From positions 8,616,668 to 8,680,667 of the forward strand of contig NC_079519.1 in assembly GCF_000801105.2 (NCBI RefSeq): DNA of 64,000 nt, written 5' to 3'. The stretch comes from Raphanus sativus (taxonomy: Eukaryota > Streptophyta > Magnoliopsida > Brassicales > Brassicaceae). Each line of letters starts with the position of its first letter. The first letter of the stretch is position 1. A program made the position numbers and the translations under genes. The notes beneath the pieces were generated by a model. It was not told the origin of the DNA, searched no databases, and saw only the letters and a list, made by a program, of their open reading frames with translations. Of this stretch, positions 35,248 through 47,132 are shown piece by piece.

Positions 35248-35529
35248 TTATTAGAATAATTATCTTTATTAATTTAGGGTTTTATGGTTTTATTATATAT
35301 AGCCGTCTAGGCTTAATCTTGTATTCAGTTTTGATTTGATTAATAAAAGTTAAGAGATTTCTCTTTGTTCCTTGTTTTCGGTAGATCATTGGTGATCTCA
35401 ACGAATTTAAGAAGACATTGATCTTAGGTATTCTTAGACTAAATAAGATCCTTGTGTTATCCTAGTTTTTCGGGTATTCTCAGAATCAACGGATCTCTAG
35501 TTCTATCTTTTAAAGCTTCCGCTACATCA
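35193..35529 (+). repeat. 3' LTR
   Basis: 337-bp LTR with the same ends as the 5' copy and followed by GTTGT. Confidence 0.93.
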
Positions 35530-36158
35530 GTTGTTTGAGTTCTTGTTTTGACAGCGTCTGTCGTGATGTTGTTTGTCATGCTCGGTTGTAAGTTCTCGTT
35601 GTAGATCGTCTATCTTTCCAGATTAATATAAATTCAGATGTTTAAAAAAAAAAAAAGAGTGACACCGAAGTTTGGTAGTGGGAGAAGTAATAGAGACGAG
35701 GCTATCAGGCTAGTGCGGTGGTTGCTAGGAGCGAGAGAGACATACATCTGGCTTTTGTGTTGGTGGGCTTAGGACATTTTATACACATAAATTTAATTTG
35801 ATTTGCTATTCATTTCAGTTTGATTCAAAAATTCCGGATATCCATAGATTTTTGAAACAAAACAAATACTAAAACAATATCCGTTAAAATCGAAATAAAT
35901 CAATAATATTAAAATTCTAGAAAGCAAATTTCCGATCTGATCCGGCAATATATAAATACATATATATCTTGATTATATTTAAACTTTTAAGTAAATAAAA
36001 TTATATAATTATTATTCTAACATATGATTTGACAAGTTCTATTCATATTATTATTTATATAAAAGTATTTCATAAAAGGAATAGAAAAAAATCATGAAAA
36101 CTATAATTTTTTTTGTTAAATTTGTGTTATTGTAATTGTTAACTAAGTTTAAAAGAAA

Positions 36159-37318
36159 CTAGATCATGACCCGCTCGATCGAGCGGGAATCAATTTTTTT
36201 TATATCTTTATTTGTACTAAATGTTATACATGATTGCAAGTGTATTAATATAAAATTTTGATAAGTAACAATGTGTACTAATGTGTTTAAATAAGTAATG
36301 TGTTTAATTACTAAATTTGATTTTTAAAATTTATGATAATGTAAAGTAGATTTTTTATATATTATTTTAAATATATAGTGCTATATTTTGTATTTTCAAT
36401 ATTTATTATACAAAACTTACATTGGGATATTATTTATACGAAAATATGTGTAACATAATATATTTATATATTATATAAACATATCTACGATTTTTGCAAA
36501 GGCCATGCACACCCGCACGGGTTTTATTTTTAAAATATATTCTGTATTGTTTAGTTTTATGTAGTATCGAGTTTGTATAATTCAATTTTGTGTTTAAAGA
36601 ACAATACCAAAACTGTCTTTCATATGTAAAAATAATATTTTGCAAGCGCGAGTTGTGTCTTTTTATTGTAACACAAAATTTGATATAAAACTTATGTTTT
36701 TTGTACATTACGAAGTTTAATTTTTTAAAATAGTTATTACATAATTTGAAATTGAATTTTATCCCTGAGGTCTAATATATTTTGTCTGTAATGGTTCAAA
36801 GCATTTTCGATATATATTATATTTCAGTTTGGTTTGTTTTTAGTATTATTGTATAAGTATAATACTATACAATATTATTATATTCTATACAATATATAAA
36901 GCTATGTGTTATTTGTTTTAGAAAATAGATTAGGTCCAAAGTAGTTAAAGAACAGTCAAATCTTTATGTATGTGTATATGATTTATCTACCTAATGTTAT
37001 TCGTACTAATAAAATCAATATGGCCAATGAAAGTATATTGATCAATTTAAAATGAATTGTATAGGGTAATTCTAGTAAGATTAATATTTTTAGTATTCTT
37101 AATATCTATCTTATTTAAAAATCGACATGTAATAAATGTGAAACTATATATGGAATATGAACAAAAAAAGGAATTGTATTTAAGGAAATACATCAATGCA
37201 AAGTTAGACTATGGTACGTATTATGTATAAGGAATAAGACATTTGAATTAAATATATGAGGTCCACCTTTAAAATCTACATAGAAGAAGTTGTAATGTTT
37301 CTGATTTAATAAGATAGA
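36159..37318 (-). mobile_element. Non-autonomous Helitron
   Basis: Read on the minus strand it starts TCTATCTTATTAAATCAG after an A. It ends with the perfect stem CCCGCTCGATCGAGCGGG, then TCATGAT and CTAG followed by T. The 5' end closely matches the proven Helitron at 51356-52003. 1160 bp without a gene. A second GC-rich palindrome (CACCCGCACGGGTT, about 36506) suggests an older element end inside. Confidence 0.8.
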
Positions 37319-37632
37319 TACAAAATATGTTGATTCACAACTTCTAATTTTTATCTTATATATCATGCAAAAAATATTTTAAAAACAATTTTGTATTGAA
37401 TTTTTAAGATTATTTGTACTAATCAAAATATTTAAGTATTCGTAATATCCGCAATTATCTATTTATTTCCCGGATATCCGTTTTCTGAATATCCATATTT
37501 TTCTGAAGCAAAACAAATCGAAAATTAAATATCCGTAACATACAAAATAAATCATAAATACCTTCAAAAATCTGGATATCCGTCAGTATCCATGCCTAGG
37601 TGACCTTCATATTGTTTTCTTTTTGGTATCTA

Positions 37633-38730
37633 TCTATACTATTAAAGCAGAATCTCTGTTAGGATTCTGCCATTTATTTTTGAGCTATTTACAAACCAAT
37701 GCCACTACTTAATTTTAGTCATTATTATTAATTAAAACAGCTAGCAAAATAAATCTATTTAAGGAATATTCCAATCCTTCGTCAAATTTATTAGGACTAT
37801 TTATTTTACATAAATACATAGATTTTGGTACCTTTTTCTGTTTTTGTCGTTAATTGATTCAAGTTCATTATTTTCTTTTTTATTACAACACCTAATAACA
37901 TGGACATTTATAGCATTTCCTCTTTATATATAAAAATATTGTTTTCTCTTTATTCAGATATACAATATCATGAAATAAAAACGTGAATAAACTATCAGAT
38001 GCCAAATTATTTATGAAATTGAATAGTGGTGTTACATTTATAAATAGAATTGTCATAGACTCATAGTTTGCGAAACTCAAGAAAAGTACCTTATACAATT
38101 AATACATTTACGATGTGTTATATATATATATTTTTTTTTCTTTTTTTGAAAAATAAAAAATATTCATGAATAGTAAATGATCAGTACTGTTACATGTATT
38201 TATGTAATATAGTTAATATAATTTGTTCATCATATATACATAAATAAGTTAAACTTCCTTCAGTGAGGTTGTTTTCTATAAAGAAATTTCCTTTGCTCTA
38301 TATACAGGTCAAAATTTAAAAAATTTTAGATAATATTATGAAATGTTAAACAAAGTAAATTATACAAGAATATGTTTTATCTAATATATTTTAAATTAAA
38401 TGTAATTCTTTTCTAAATCAATATTACATAAGTCTCCTAAATATATGCTTTTACAAAACTATAATTTTACATAAATCCTAACTAATAAATTCTAATTATT
38501 TTTAGTTAATATTTAAAAAACTTTAACCTTTTTAAACCAAACTATGATAATGTATAGACATTTTTACAATTACCAAATTTCCGGATTCTTTTATTTATAC
38601 AAATATATATTTTAGTAGAAGCGGGTTGAACAAACAAATTTTTTATTTTTATTATGAACTAATAAATAGGTTAATAATCTTATCAACAAAAAATAATCCC
38701 GCGCTTTAGAAAGCGCAGGTCAAAATCTAG
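37633..38730 (+). mobile_element. Non-autonomous Helitron, abutting the next one
   Basis: It starts TCTATACTATTAAAGCAG after an A at 37632. It ends GCGCTTTAGAAAGCGC, a perfect stem, then AGGTCAAAATCTAG. 1098 bp, no coding sequence. Its last G is directly followed by the TC start of another Helitron at 38731. Confidence 0.8.
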
Positions 38731-41018
38731 TCTAATCTATTAAAATAGAGTCTTGTTTTTTATCTACTTATAAATGTTTTCATTTAGTTTTGGACCTATT
38801 CACATCTTCTTAGGAATAAATATAATATCTCCTACAATTCAGTTACACAATATATTACTTTTAAGTATTATATTTTTTCCTAATAGGCTAACAGATTTAT
38901 ATTAACCCATTACGTACTAAATCAAAACAATATTTTTTTTTCTAAAAAATATCAAAACAACTTCAACCGTCGTGGAACTATACCAGAAATATCACCATAA
39001 ATCGTTTAAAATTTTCATTATTTTATTTGTGGTTTACTATTTGATGCATTTATTAATAGAAACATATACTTAAAAAATTAATTTAAAACAGGAAGACATG
39101 TTATGTTGACTACTTTCATAATTTATTTTCTATAGCATAGTTAGGTTATATGCATTATTACATTTTATAAACCACATTCACCGATAAGAATAGGCGTTCG
39201 GGTACCCATTCGAATTTGGTTCGGTCTATTTGGGTTTAGGGTTTTCGGTGTTAAAGATTTTATCTCTGTTCGGGTATTTAAAAATTTAAGTTTAGGTTTG
39301 GTTCAGGCATGGATAACTCATTTAAATTATCTTAAATTTTTTAGAATTCAGATATAATTTAAATTTTGCAAAATCTAAAAACAAAAATAATATATAACAT
39401 ATAAATTTGAATAATTTATGCCAAAATATATAAACTTAACATAAAATTTGATTTGACTTGAATATTTGAATGGAGAATCAATAGATATTTTAAGTATTTT
39501 GGGTGTTTTGAGTATTTTTTAGCTATTTAGATATTTACTTTTGACTATTCGTATATATTTTAAAATATTTTAGATAACTTCAAAATGTTTTATACATTTT
39601 CTATATTTTTTTGAATATGAAGTATAAAAATAGATAAAATATTCAAGTATATAAATCTGATTCGGGTATATTCAGATATCCAAAATATTTTGGTTCGGAT
39701 TGGGTTTGGTCCCATTTATTTATATACCAAGATTTTGAACCCGTTCGTATATTTAACGATTTTTGGTTCAGATTCAATACTATTTTTTCCAATTGGATTC
39801 GGTTCATTCTATGGGTTCAGATTTTTGCCCAACCTTACCAAAAATTCTGTCCATAAATAAAACTGTATATAAATATTAGTTAAAATCAGTTTATAATAAT
39901 TATAAAAATGTGATATTCTCATATTTAGAAAAATTTATATCTTGCATATTCATGAGAAAACTAAAAGTATAAAATATGAGAATTTTTCGAAATTTAGGGT
40001 AAAATCACTTTAAAATAAAAAAGTATACGTTCGTGCGGACAATTTTTATTTTCATAAATGTAATTTTGATATTACAGTAATATTTTAAATTTTAAATTTA
40101 TATTTTACTGTTCTATATTGTGTTTTTATTAGACATTATTAATTTTTAGATGTTACTTTGTTATGAATCTTATTACAAATTTATTTTTCGATTTTCATAA
40201 AATAAATTTATAATATGAAATAATCAATCGTTTTCCAATTTCTACAGCTTATATCTAAATCTATTAATTTAAAATTTGGTAAAATTACTTTAAAATTTCC
40301 AAAAAAAATAGATTTAAAATTTCCGAAAGAATTTGGTAAAATCACTTTAAAATGACAACAATATCTAAATCTATTATTTTAGATTGAAGTGATAAAAAGT
40401 ATAAGTTTGTATACGAACGTATACTTTTATCACTTTAATCACAAAATATGGTAAAGTCACTTTAAAATTTCTAAAAAAATCCATTAAGGGTAAAATCAAC
40501 TTTAACCATTTGAACTTTTTACATGAGAACTAAGAGACTAAAATAACTTTGTAAATAATAATATAGATATAAATAGATAGGTATTCTCACTCTCAAATAA
40601 TATCGTATACTTTTTATATTTAATATAATCTCGATTATCCAAACAATCTAACTATTCAGTTCAACAGTTTTAGTAGCAATCCGACTGAATCACCTTAGTA
40701 ATTGGCTACAAAACTAATTTATCGACACTTTTTTAGAAACAAAATAATTTAAATCACTTTTAATTTATATCAAGTATATTAACAAAGGGTTATAAAGCCT
40801 AAACTAATAGAATAGATTATATATTCATTTCACTAAATTTTAATTATCAATATATAGGATGGTGATATGAAATCGATAAAATTGATCCCAATAATAGTAA
40901 CACAAATCCAAAAACCAAATATATAATCAAATATTTAAAAATCACAATAATTTATCTATTTTATAAACAAATATGAAAAAGAAACATAACCACGTTTTAA
41001 CGCGGATCAAAAATTTAG
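38731..41018 (+). mobile_element. Candidate Helitron with internal hAT-like remnant
   Basis: The 5' end TCTAATCTATTAAAATAGAG matches the minus-strand 5' ends at 57751 and 62874. The proposed 3' end is a stem CCACGTTTTAACGCGG at 40990-41005, then ATCAAAAATTTAG and T, a slightly decayed CTAG. About 2.3 kb AT-rich DNA lies between. The 5' end is secure, the 3' end moderate. Confidence 0.55.
39185..39837. mobile_element. Decayed copy of the CCCGAA-type hAT family
   Basis: The left end TAAGAATAGGCGTTCGGGTA resembles the terminal TAGGGGTGGGCGTTCGGGTA of the element at 8474-9168. The right end TTTTTGCCCAACCTTA is a degenerate inverse. GGTTCGG/TTCGGG motifs cluster at both ends. No duplication was found, so it is old. 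Confidence 0.45.
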
Positions 41019-41069
41019 TTAATATTTTATACTTAAACAGGATAAAGTAAGGAACGAGGAGTTACACTA

Positions 41070-42041
41070 CTTTGCAATGGGGAAAATGGCTTATTCCTCT
41101 ACGAACTAGTTGTTCCCGGATTTTTCACACACGAACTTTTAAGACATGCCAAAAATTACACGAACAACGAAAATATTGCTTATTCCCTTATGAACTAATT
41201 ATTTCCAGCTTTTTCACACACAAATTTTTAAACTTTGCCAAAAACCACATGGACTACGCTATTTTTTGAATTACATACACAAACTATCAATTTTAAGCTA
41301 ATTCCCCTAAAATCGTAAATTGTGTTATTTAAACATTAGCTTAGTTTATGACATGTGGATAGCCGGTTTAATTTGGGTTGATAAAAAAGGATAATACATC
41401 GTTTTGTTCTTTTTCTTTTCTTTTTGTCAACTGCTCTTTTTTTTCAAAAATCGTTTTACTCTTCATCATCAATTGGGAATAAAATTTATTATTTTGTAAA
41501 AGATTAAACATTTTCCATGATGCATAAAGAAAGAAGAGCAACAACATAGCGGATTGGTAAACTAGTTGCTGCTGCTCTTCTTTCTTTATGCATCATGGAA
41601 AATGTTTAATCTTTTACAAAATAATAAATTTTATTCCCAATTGATGATGAAGAGTAAAACGATTTTTGAAAAAAAGAGCAGTTGACAAAAAGAAAAGAAA
41701 AAGAACAAAACGATGTATTATCCTTTTTTATTAACCCAAATTAAACCGGCTATCCACATGTCATAAACTAAGCTAATGTTTAAATAACACAATTTACGAT
41801 TTTAGGGGAAATTAGCTTAAAATTGATAGTTTGTGTATGTAGTTCAAAAAATAGTGTAGTTCATGTGGTTTTTGGCAAAGTTTAAAATTTTGTGTGTAAA
41901 AAAGCTGGAAATAATTAGTTCATAAGGGAATAAGCAATATTTTCATTGTTCGGGTGGTTTTTGGCATGGCTTAAAAGTTCGTGTGTGAAAAAACCGGACA
42001 CAACTAATTCGTAGGGGAATAAGCCATTTTCTCTTTTGCAA
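41070..42041. mobile_element. Foldback element: 970-bp near-perfect palindrome
   Basis: Arms of about 470 bp (41070-41542 and 41574-42041) are inverted copies of each other around a loop of about 31 bp (41543-41573). They run from TTGCAATGGGGAAAATGGCT on the left to GCCATTTTCTCTTTTGCAA on the right with few mismatches. Each arm holds two diverged tandem units of about 85 bp (CTTATTCC...TTTTTCACACA...TGCCAAAAA). It resembles foldback or long-TIR MULE-derived MITEs. Transcripts would fold into a long hairpin. No clear target duplication was recognised. Confidence 0.85.
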
Positions 42042-43624
42042 TGTGATGTAAATTGTTTTATTAACAACCATATTTTCAAGGGTACCTTATTTTTCAATCA
42101 AAAGTTCAAAAACAAATTTGCAAGCCTATAGCATTTTGATTAAGACTGCTCAGTAGTGACATTTTTTTAGTTGGGACATAAAAGTGATGACACTAGTATA
42201 TGTCAAGGTGATGTCACATGATCACATCATACTTCGAAGAGCCTAGTAACAACTCTCTAATCTCTTCATTTACAAAAAAAAAACTCTCTAATCTCTATGA
42301 TCGAGCATAGCGTCCGCTTTTCACTTTATTTTCATTTTGTTCTTCACTTGAGTTCGGTCTGAGACAGAAACTTCTAAACTAAACAAACCGTTCCTTTTCT
42401 TGTTTCGGTTTGGGACTGAAAATACGAAATAGAAAAAATCAACACTATTCTAAATCCTTTTTATTCAGAAAAAATATATTTATTCGGTCTATGGCTTTGA
42501 GCAATCCTCTCTCGGGATATAAATTCCGGGTATCCGAACACACGTTTCATTTTCTAATATTTTCAACCATCTGGGCCTTTTCTCCTTTCATTTGGTTCAA
42601 ATTGGTTTTTGTAAATTAATACATTGATAGGGATCTATTAATCTATATTTAAATTGACGCATAAGTTTTTTAACTAGTGATGAAAACTGATAAACTGGGG
42701 AGCTGCTGCTTGGAGGTGGAACTATGGATGAAACTTGTAAACTGAGGACACCAAATTTTAGCAAAAAAAAAAAACTTGTAAACTGAGGAGTTACCGTCTC
42801 AATGTGGGAAAAAGTCAAGGGGCTTTGGAAAGTTGAGAAGGGGGGATGATGATGGGAAAAATATAGAAGAGATTCTTCAAAAAAAGAAAAATATAGAAAA
42901 GATTTTTAAAAAAAAAAAGAAAAAAAATTCTTCAAAAAAAGAAAAATATAGAAGAGATGTTAGCAAAGGAGAAAAAAAAACAGAAATGGTTTGAAAGATT
43001 CTTCGAAAAAACATTTAAATAATCTTGGTGTCGGATTCAAAGGTTTAGTCAACATGATTTCACCTTACAACTATAATTCTCTGAGGATTCTTAAATAATC
43101 TTGGTGTCGGATTCAAAGGTTTTCTTGATCATCTTTGTTCCTAACTTCGAGCTTCCTCCATAAGGCCATAACCCAATATTATTATGATTTGGTTATAACC
43201 CAAAGTTATTTGTAGGACTCTTTCTCAATCCTCATGAACAACATAACCTTTCTTCCCCTTACAGATTAAGTAGGCCTTCAGACCATCTCCATCGGGGCCT
43301 TTAACGAGGTTCATAGCCGAGCCTCTTGCCCAATTTGTATTAAAAAAGTAATAAAAATAAATGGACTGGTAAGAGATGCCTCTTAAATAATGATCTGAAG
43401 AGGTGAGTCCTAAATGACGTGGCACCTCAAAACACGTCGTTTTGCTGTTGTACAGAGAAGGAGACGAAACCTTCTTCCCCCATATCTCTTCGATCTCCCG
43501 AGGTTCCTCCTTTTTGCTTTCCACCTGAAAACTCAATCTCGTCGGCCATTTAGATCTTCAAAATTCTCCGATCCGATCTCGCTCCATCTCTCTTCAGATC
43601 TTAAACCCTAAAAATCGACCACTC
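42042..43624. other. Spacer with small repeats
   Basis: No gene. GAAAAATATAGAA(G/A)AGAT is repeated three times at about 42857-42957. A 31-bp string beginning AATAATCTTGGTGTCGGATT occurs at about 43018 and 43095. Two poly-A inserts with duplications lie at 42251-42296 and 42731-42789. Confidence 0.55.
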
Positions 43625-43883
43625 ATGGCGATTAGGGTTACCTTCACATACTCCAGCTACGTCGCCCAGAACATCGCTTCCTCCGCCGCGGCTAGTGTCG
43701 TCGGCGGCACCGGAGACGTCCGATCATGCTTCAATTACTATTTCCCAGGATCTTCAACCACGATGCTTCGATTACTGTCTTCCAGGATCTTCAACCACCA
43801 TCACTAGGGAGCTGCTCGAGGAAGGAAGGAAGAGCCCGCTCGTGTCTGAGATGATCCCGTCATGAAGCTAACCGGAGCTCACT
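43625..43883 (+). pseudogene. Unidentified small gene, frameshifted by a tandem duplication
   Basis: ATG 43625 opens a 60-codon frame (MAIRVTFTYSSYVAQNIASS) that ends early at 43807. A 37-bp unit beginning CCAGGATCTTCAACCAC is present twice (about 43746 and 43783). Because 37 is not a multiple of three it shifts the frame. Past the second copy another frame (TRELLEEGRKSPLVSEMIPS) continues to a stop. The simplest reading is one short protein broken by the duplication. I do not recognise the function. It lies between PDC2 and the CASP-like gene, where a gene of unknown function is expected by synteny. Confidence 0.5.
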
Positions 43884-44452
43884 TTTCAATAATCATAATT
43901 TTATTTTTCATAATTTCCTAATAACTCTATTTTGGATTTCACCAATGGACATACAAAAACTTGAAACTCTTTAGCTTTTTAAAATTAATTTGATTAATTA
44001 TGGAAAAATGCTTAGAACCCCACTTGAAGAGTTCAGCAATGGAGTTGCTCTCACAATTCACATTACAGATTAAGGAGGCCACGTGGCCCACGTCTAAGTA
44101 TCACTCGTGAACCGTTTGATGGACTCAGAACAGACGGTTGGTGATTCCTCGTTGACTGTAAACAAATGAATTCAAATGGATCAACGAAATCTTTTATACG
44201 ATGTGACGTTGAATGTTGTCCGTTTATAAAATGTAATTGATGTCCTTATTCAAAAAATCAAAATTATCAGAAAAAGAGAAAAGCAAAAGAATTACACACA
44301 AAGTTTAACCGAATTTTATTTTTGCAATCAAAGTTTTATCCTCAAGGAGACTCACACTGCTCTTCTCCTAAGGATACAAACTACTTTTCATAAAGCAACA
44401 CAAAGGAACTACCAAATTGCAAATATATAAAAGATGAGGACATCTCCGAACT
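43884..44452. other. Spacer, 3' side of PDC2
   Basis: No gene. Probably includes the PDC2 3' UTR. Confidence 0.4.
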
Positions 44453-46276
44453 CTACTGAGGATTTGGAGGACGACTGTTAGCAGCAGAGACTCTAGATCC
44501 CCACTCCAAAAGCTCCTTGCTTGTGTCATCTTTATGCACAATCACTTCAATGAAACAAAAGCTCTCCTTTTCCTCATTCGTCGCCGTGCTAATGGCCTTC
44601 ACAAGCTCCTCCTCGCACCTCACTTTCGCAGTCCAGCATTTACCTTCTCCATTGTGAATAGCCTCAACAAAAGCCGTGTAGTTCCAGTTCTTTATCACAT
44701 TGTAAGGACCATCATGAATCTCCACTTCAATCGTGTACCCTCCATTGTTGATGAGAAAGACTATGGTCTTCTGCCCACACCGTATCATCGTCGACACATC
44801 CTGCGCGGTAACCTGGAAACTCCCGTCTCCAATACAAGCGATGACACGTTTGTTCGGTATGGCCTGAGCATAGCCTAGAGTAGCACCAACAGACCAACCA
44901 ATCGACCCGTACTGCATCTGGAACTCGTAACCACATCCTTCAGGGAGCTTCAGCTTCTGACAATTGAACCAAGAATCCCCCGTCTCGGCGAGCACAGCCG
45001 TCTCAGCAGAAAGCAGATTCTGAATGTGTTGAAACAGCACATTAACCCTCAAAGGCTCCTTGGGATTCTCCCTCAGAGGCTTCCCTTCAGGGACAAAGAT
45101 CCTATGGTAATTCTCGTACGCAGTGTTGTTATGCTTGATTCGTTTAGCTAAACCGCTAAGAAAATCCTTCATCAGCACACACCCAAACGCAGGTCCGTTA
45201 CCGATCGTAACCCGATCCGGCTGCACGATGATCGCCTTCTCCTTCTTGAGAAGCAGAGAGTACCCAACGGAGCTGTAATCATTAAAGATGGGACCCGCAA
45301 ACAGATACGCATCAGCAGATTCAACAATCTCAGCGCAAAACGCAGTACTCACAGCTCCCCAATACGTCCCAATGAAATGCTCATGATGCTCAGGAACCTG
45401 CCCTTTCGCAGACGGCATCACCGCGACACCATACCCAGACGCATCAGCGAGCTCGACGAAAGCACCAGCAGCTTTCGCAACACGCATCTTCGGCCCGCCG
45501 ACGAGTACCGGCTTCACGGCCTTGTTCAAGAACTCAGCAGCCGCCTCCACCGCCGCGTCCAAACCGATCTTGTTGCTCACTTTAGGCGCGAGCGAGAAGG
45601 GGACGGGATGGCGACTAAAGGTAGGGAGAGGGATCGCAGGTAAGTTACAGCTGATGGATATGTAAACAGGTTTGCTCTCTTTCAAGGCGGTTGAGATCGC
45701 AGTGTCGATGAGCTCGTGCGCGTCTTCCAAGTTATTGATCACGGACTGGTGGCACGTGACTGCTTGGAAGCACCTCAGCTCCTGGGAGAAATCAGGTAAA
45801 CCGATCGTGTGGTGGAGGATCCTGCTCGTGCCGTAGTCGTTGGAGTTCGGGCCCCCGACGATGCAGATCAGAGGGAGGTTCTCGCTGTAGGCTCCGGCGA
45901 TGGCGTTGAGGACGCTTAGTCCTCCGACGGTGAAGGTGACGACGCAGGCGCCGACGCCGCGGGATCTGGCGTAGCCGTCGGCGGCGTAGCCGGCGTTGAG
46001 CTCGTTGCAGCAGCCGATGAGTTTGAGGCTCGGCTCGGCGATGAGGTGGTCGAGGAGGGTGAGGTTGAAGTCTCCCGGGACGGAGAAGACGTCGGTGACG
46101 CCGATCTCGACGAGGCGTCGAGCTAGGTAGCGGCCGAGGGTGGCGTCGCAGGGGTTGACGGTGGTGGAGTGAGGGGGAGTGGAGGTTTGGACGGTGGAGA
46201 CGGCGCCGTTTGGTGGACGGCAGATGTCGCCTGTGGCTGGGTTGCACGTGTCGATTGATCCGATCACAGTGTCCAT
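44453..46276 (-). CDS. PDC2: Pyruvate decarboxylase
   Basis: A single open frame of 607 codons runs from ATG 46274-46276 to the stop at 44453. The enzyme converts pyruvate to acetaldehyde and CO2 in the cytosol with thiamine diphosphate and Mg2+, the first step of ethanolic fermentation, and supports survival in low oxygen. The N-terminal Pyr domain shows [20 protein letters not shown], the cofactor-activating Glu in [15 protein letters not shown] and the catalytic His pair in RILHHTIG. The central domain follows ([12 protein letters not shown]). The PP domain has the thiamine-diphosphate motif from GDGSFQV to LINNGGYT. Length and start ([13 protein letters not shown]) fit plant PDC, and the sequence is closest to my memory of Arabidopsis PDC2. 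No intron interrupts the frame. Confidence 0.97.
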   Translation of the reverse strand: MDTVIGSIDTCNPATGDICRPPNGAVSTVQTSTPPHSTTVNPCDATLGRYLARRLVEIGVTDVFSVPGDFNLTLLDHLIAEPSLKLIGCCNELNAGYAADGYARSRGVGACVVTFTVGGLSVLNAIAGAYSENLPLICIVGGPNSNDYGTSRILHHTIGLPDFSQELRCFQAVTCHQSVINNLEDAHELIDTAISTALKESKPVYISISCNLPAIPLPTFSRHPVPFSLAPKVSNKIGLDAAVEAAAEFLNKAVKPVLVGGPKMRVAKAAGAFVELADASGYGVAVMPSAKGQVPEHHEHFIGTYWGAVSTAFCAEIVESADAYLFAGPIFNDYSSVGYSLLLKKEKAIIVQPDRVTIGNGPAFGCVLMKDFLSGLAKRIKHNNTAYENYHRIFVPEGKPLRENPKEPLRVNVLFQHIQNLLSAETAVLAETGDSWFNCQKLKLPEGCGYEFQMQYGSIGWSVGATLGYAQAIPNKRVIACIGDGSFQVTAQDVSTMIRCGQKTIVFLINNGGYTIEVEIHDGPYNVIKNWNYTAFVEAIHNGEGKCWTAKVRCEEELVKAISTATNEEKESFCFIEVIVHKDDTSKELLEWGSRVSAANSRPPNPQ

Positions 46277-46859
46277 AGTGTTTGTTTTTTTGTTTAGAAG
46301 AAGAAGAGAGAGTGTGAGTTTTTTGGTGGAGAAGATTAGTGGGGATATAAAAGGAGGCTGAAACCGCCATTAGAGACGTAAAACAACGGTGGGGAAAAAT
46401 GATTAAACAACTGTGGATTAGAATAGAGAGCGGTTTCATCTCAGCCGCAGAAATATCTGTAGGTAGGAGGGAAGACACGTGTATAAATCTAATTAGATCG
46501 TGGGGAACAAGTAAGAAGGTTCACGTGTGGGGAAGTTAGGTATGAGAAGCAGAGAATAATTACTTTCATGTGCAAAAGCGGGCCCCTTGAGAGAGAGAGA
46601 GAGAAAACAACGGTTCGCTAATAAACCCACAAGGTGGCTGGGCAGTGGTTTACTAGAAAACTCGACGGTCGCGGATTGGACCGTTTTTTTGGAATACTAT
46701 AGTGAAGTGAAAGAAAGACACGTCGGTGAGTGAAAAATTGAAAAAGAAAGGAGGAAAAAGGCATCACGTAACTACCTAAAAACTCCCGCGCTTCAACTTT
46801 TTCAAAACCCTTGTTGACTCGATCTAAGTTCATCCTCAGATTCCATCCATTTCGAAGCG
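46277..46859. promoter_or_regulatory. Divergent promoter region between PDC2 and the 46.9-kb gene
   Basis: A 583-bp region separates two divergent starts. On the minus strand TTTTATATCC (about 46342-46351) is a possible TATA element some 70 bp upstream of the PDC2 ATG. CACGTG-type cores occur at about 46475 and 46521. Element function is inferred only. Confidence 0.45.
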
Positions 46860-47132
46860 ATGAAAGATAATTCTAGATCTCCTAACGACGGATTTCACCG
46901 CTACTTGAAGCCAGGCGCGCTTGCTCAGATTCGAAACTCGAGAATCAACAACGCTATACATCTACTTCCCTCGTGTCTCGCTCACTATCGCATCCGCCAT
47001 CTCCTCCTCAAACGATACAGAAGGTACCAGAGTGATGCTGTGTTGAGTAGTGATTTAATTTTTCTCATCATACAAAGATTGAAGAGTTTATCTTTTTTGT
47101 TGGTTGGTTTGATATTTTCCAGTTTGGAATAA
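46860..47132 (+). CDS. Small conserved-looking protein with RYLKPGALAQIR motif
   Basis: ATG 46860 opens 90 codons (MKDNSRSPNDGFHRYLKPGA, then LAQIRNSRINNAI). The RYLKPGALAQIR-S-RI pattern recalls a family of short basic plant proteins of unknown function. The first 55 residues are basic and look coding. The last 35 are hydrophobic and may be read-through of an intron, since a donor AGAAG then GTACCAG lies at 47022. No domain is recognised. The gene model is uncertain past residue 55. Confidence 0.5.
   Translation: MKDNSRSPNDGFHRYLKPGALAQIRNSRINNAIHLLPSCLAHYRIRHLLLKRYRRYQSDAVLSSDLIFLIIQRLKSLSFLLVGLIFSSLE

Larger units (their letters stand above)
34363..35529 (+). mobile_element. Small LTR retrotransposon (TRIM-like) nested in the LINE
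   Basis: Two direct LTRs, 34363-34710 (348 bp) and 35193-35529 (337 bp), each begin TGATGTAG and end CTACATCA. The 5-bp duplication GTTGT flanks the element (34358-34362 and 35530-35534). The 5' LTR is followed by TTGTATCAGAGCC, close to the initiator-Met tRNA primer site. A purine stretch (GGAGAGAA) precedes the 3' LTR. The 482-bp interior has no polymerase or integrase, so the element depends on an autonomous Copia-like relative. LTRs differ by several indels and substitutions, so insertion is not very recent. Confidence 0.95.
33631..35670 (+). mobile_element. LINE fragment with 18-bp target duplication, host of a nested LTR element
   Basis: The LINE body (33649-35652 including the nested insertion; about 830 bp without it) is flanked by AAAGAGTGACACCGAAGT at 33631-33648 and 35653-35670. 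It ends in an A run at 35644-35655. The 5' end is truncated within the region before RNase H. The perfect 18-bp duplication fixes both ends. Confidence 0.9.

Noticed and set aside
45792..46478. 228-codon Arg/His-rich minus-strand frame
   Set aside because: Shifted frame over the N-terminal part and promoter of PDC2; low-complexity basic composition and no motif.
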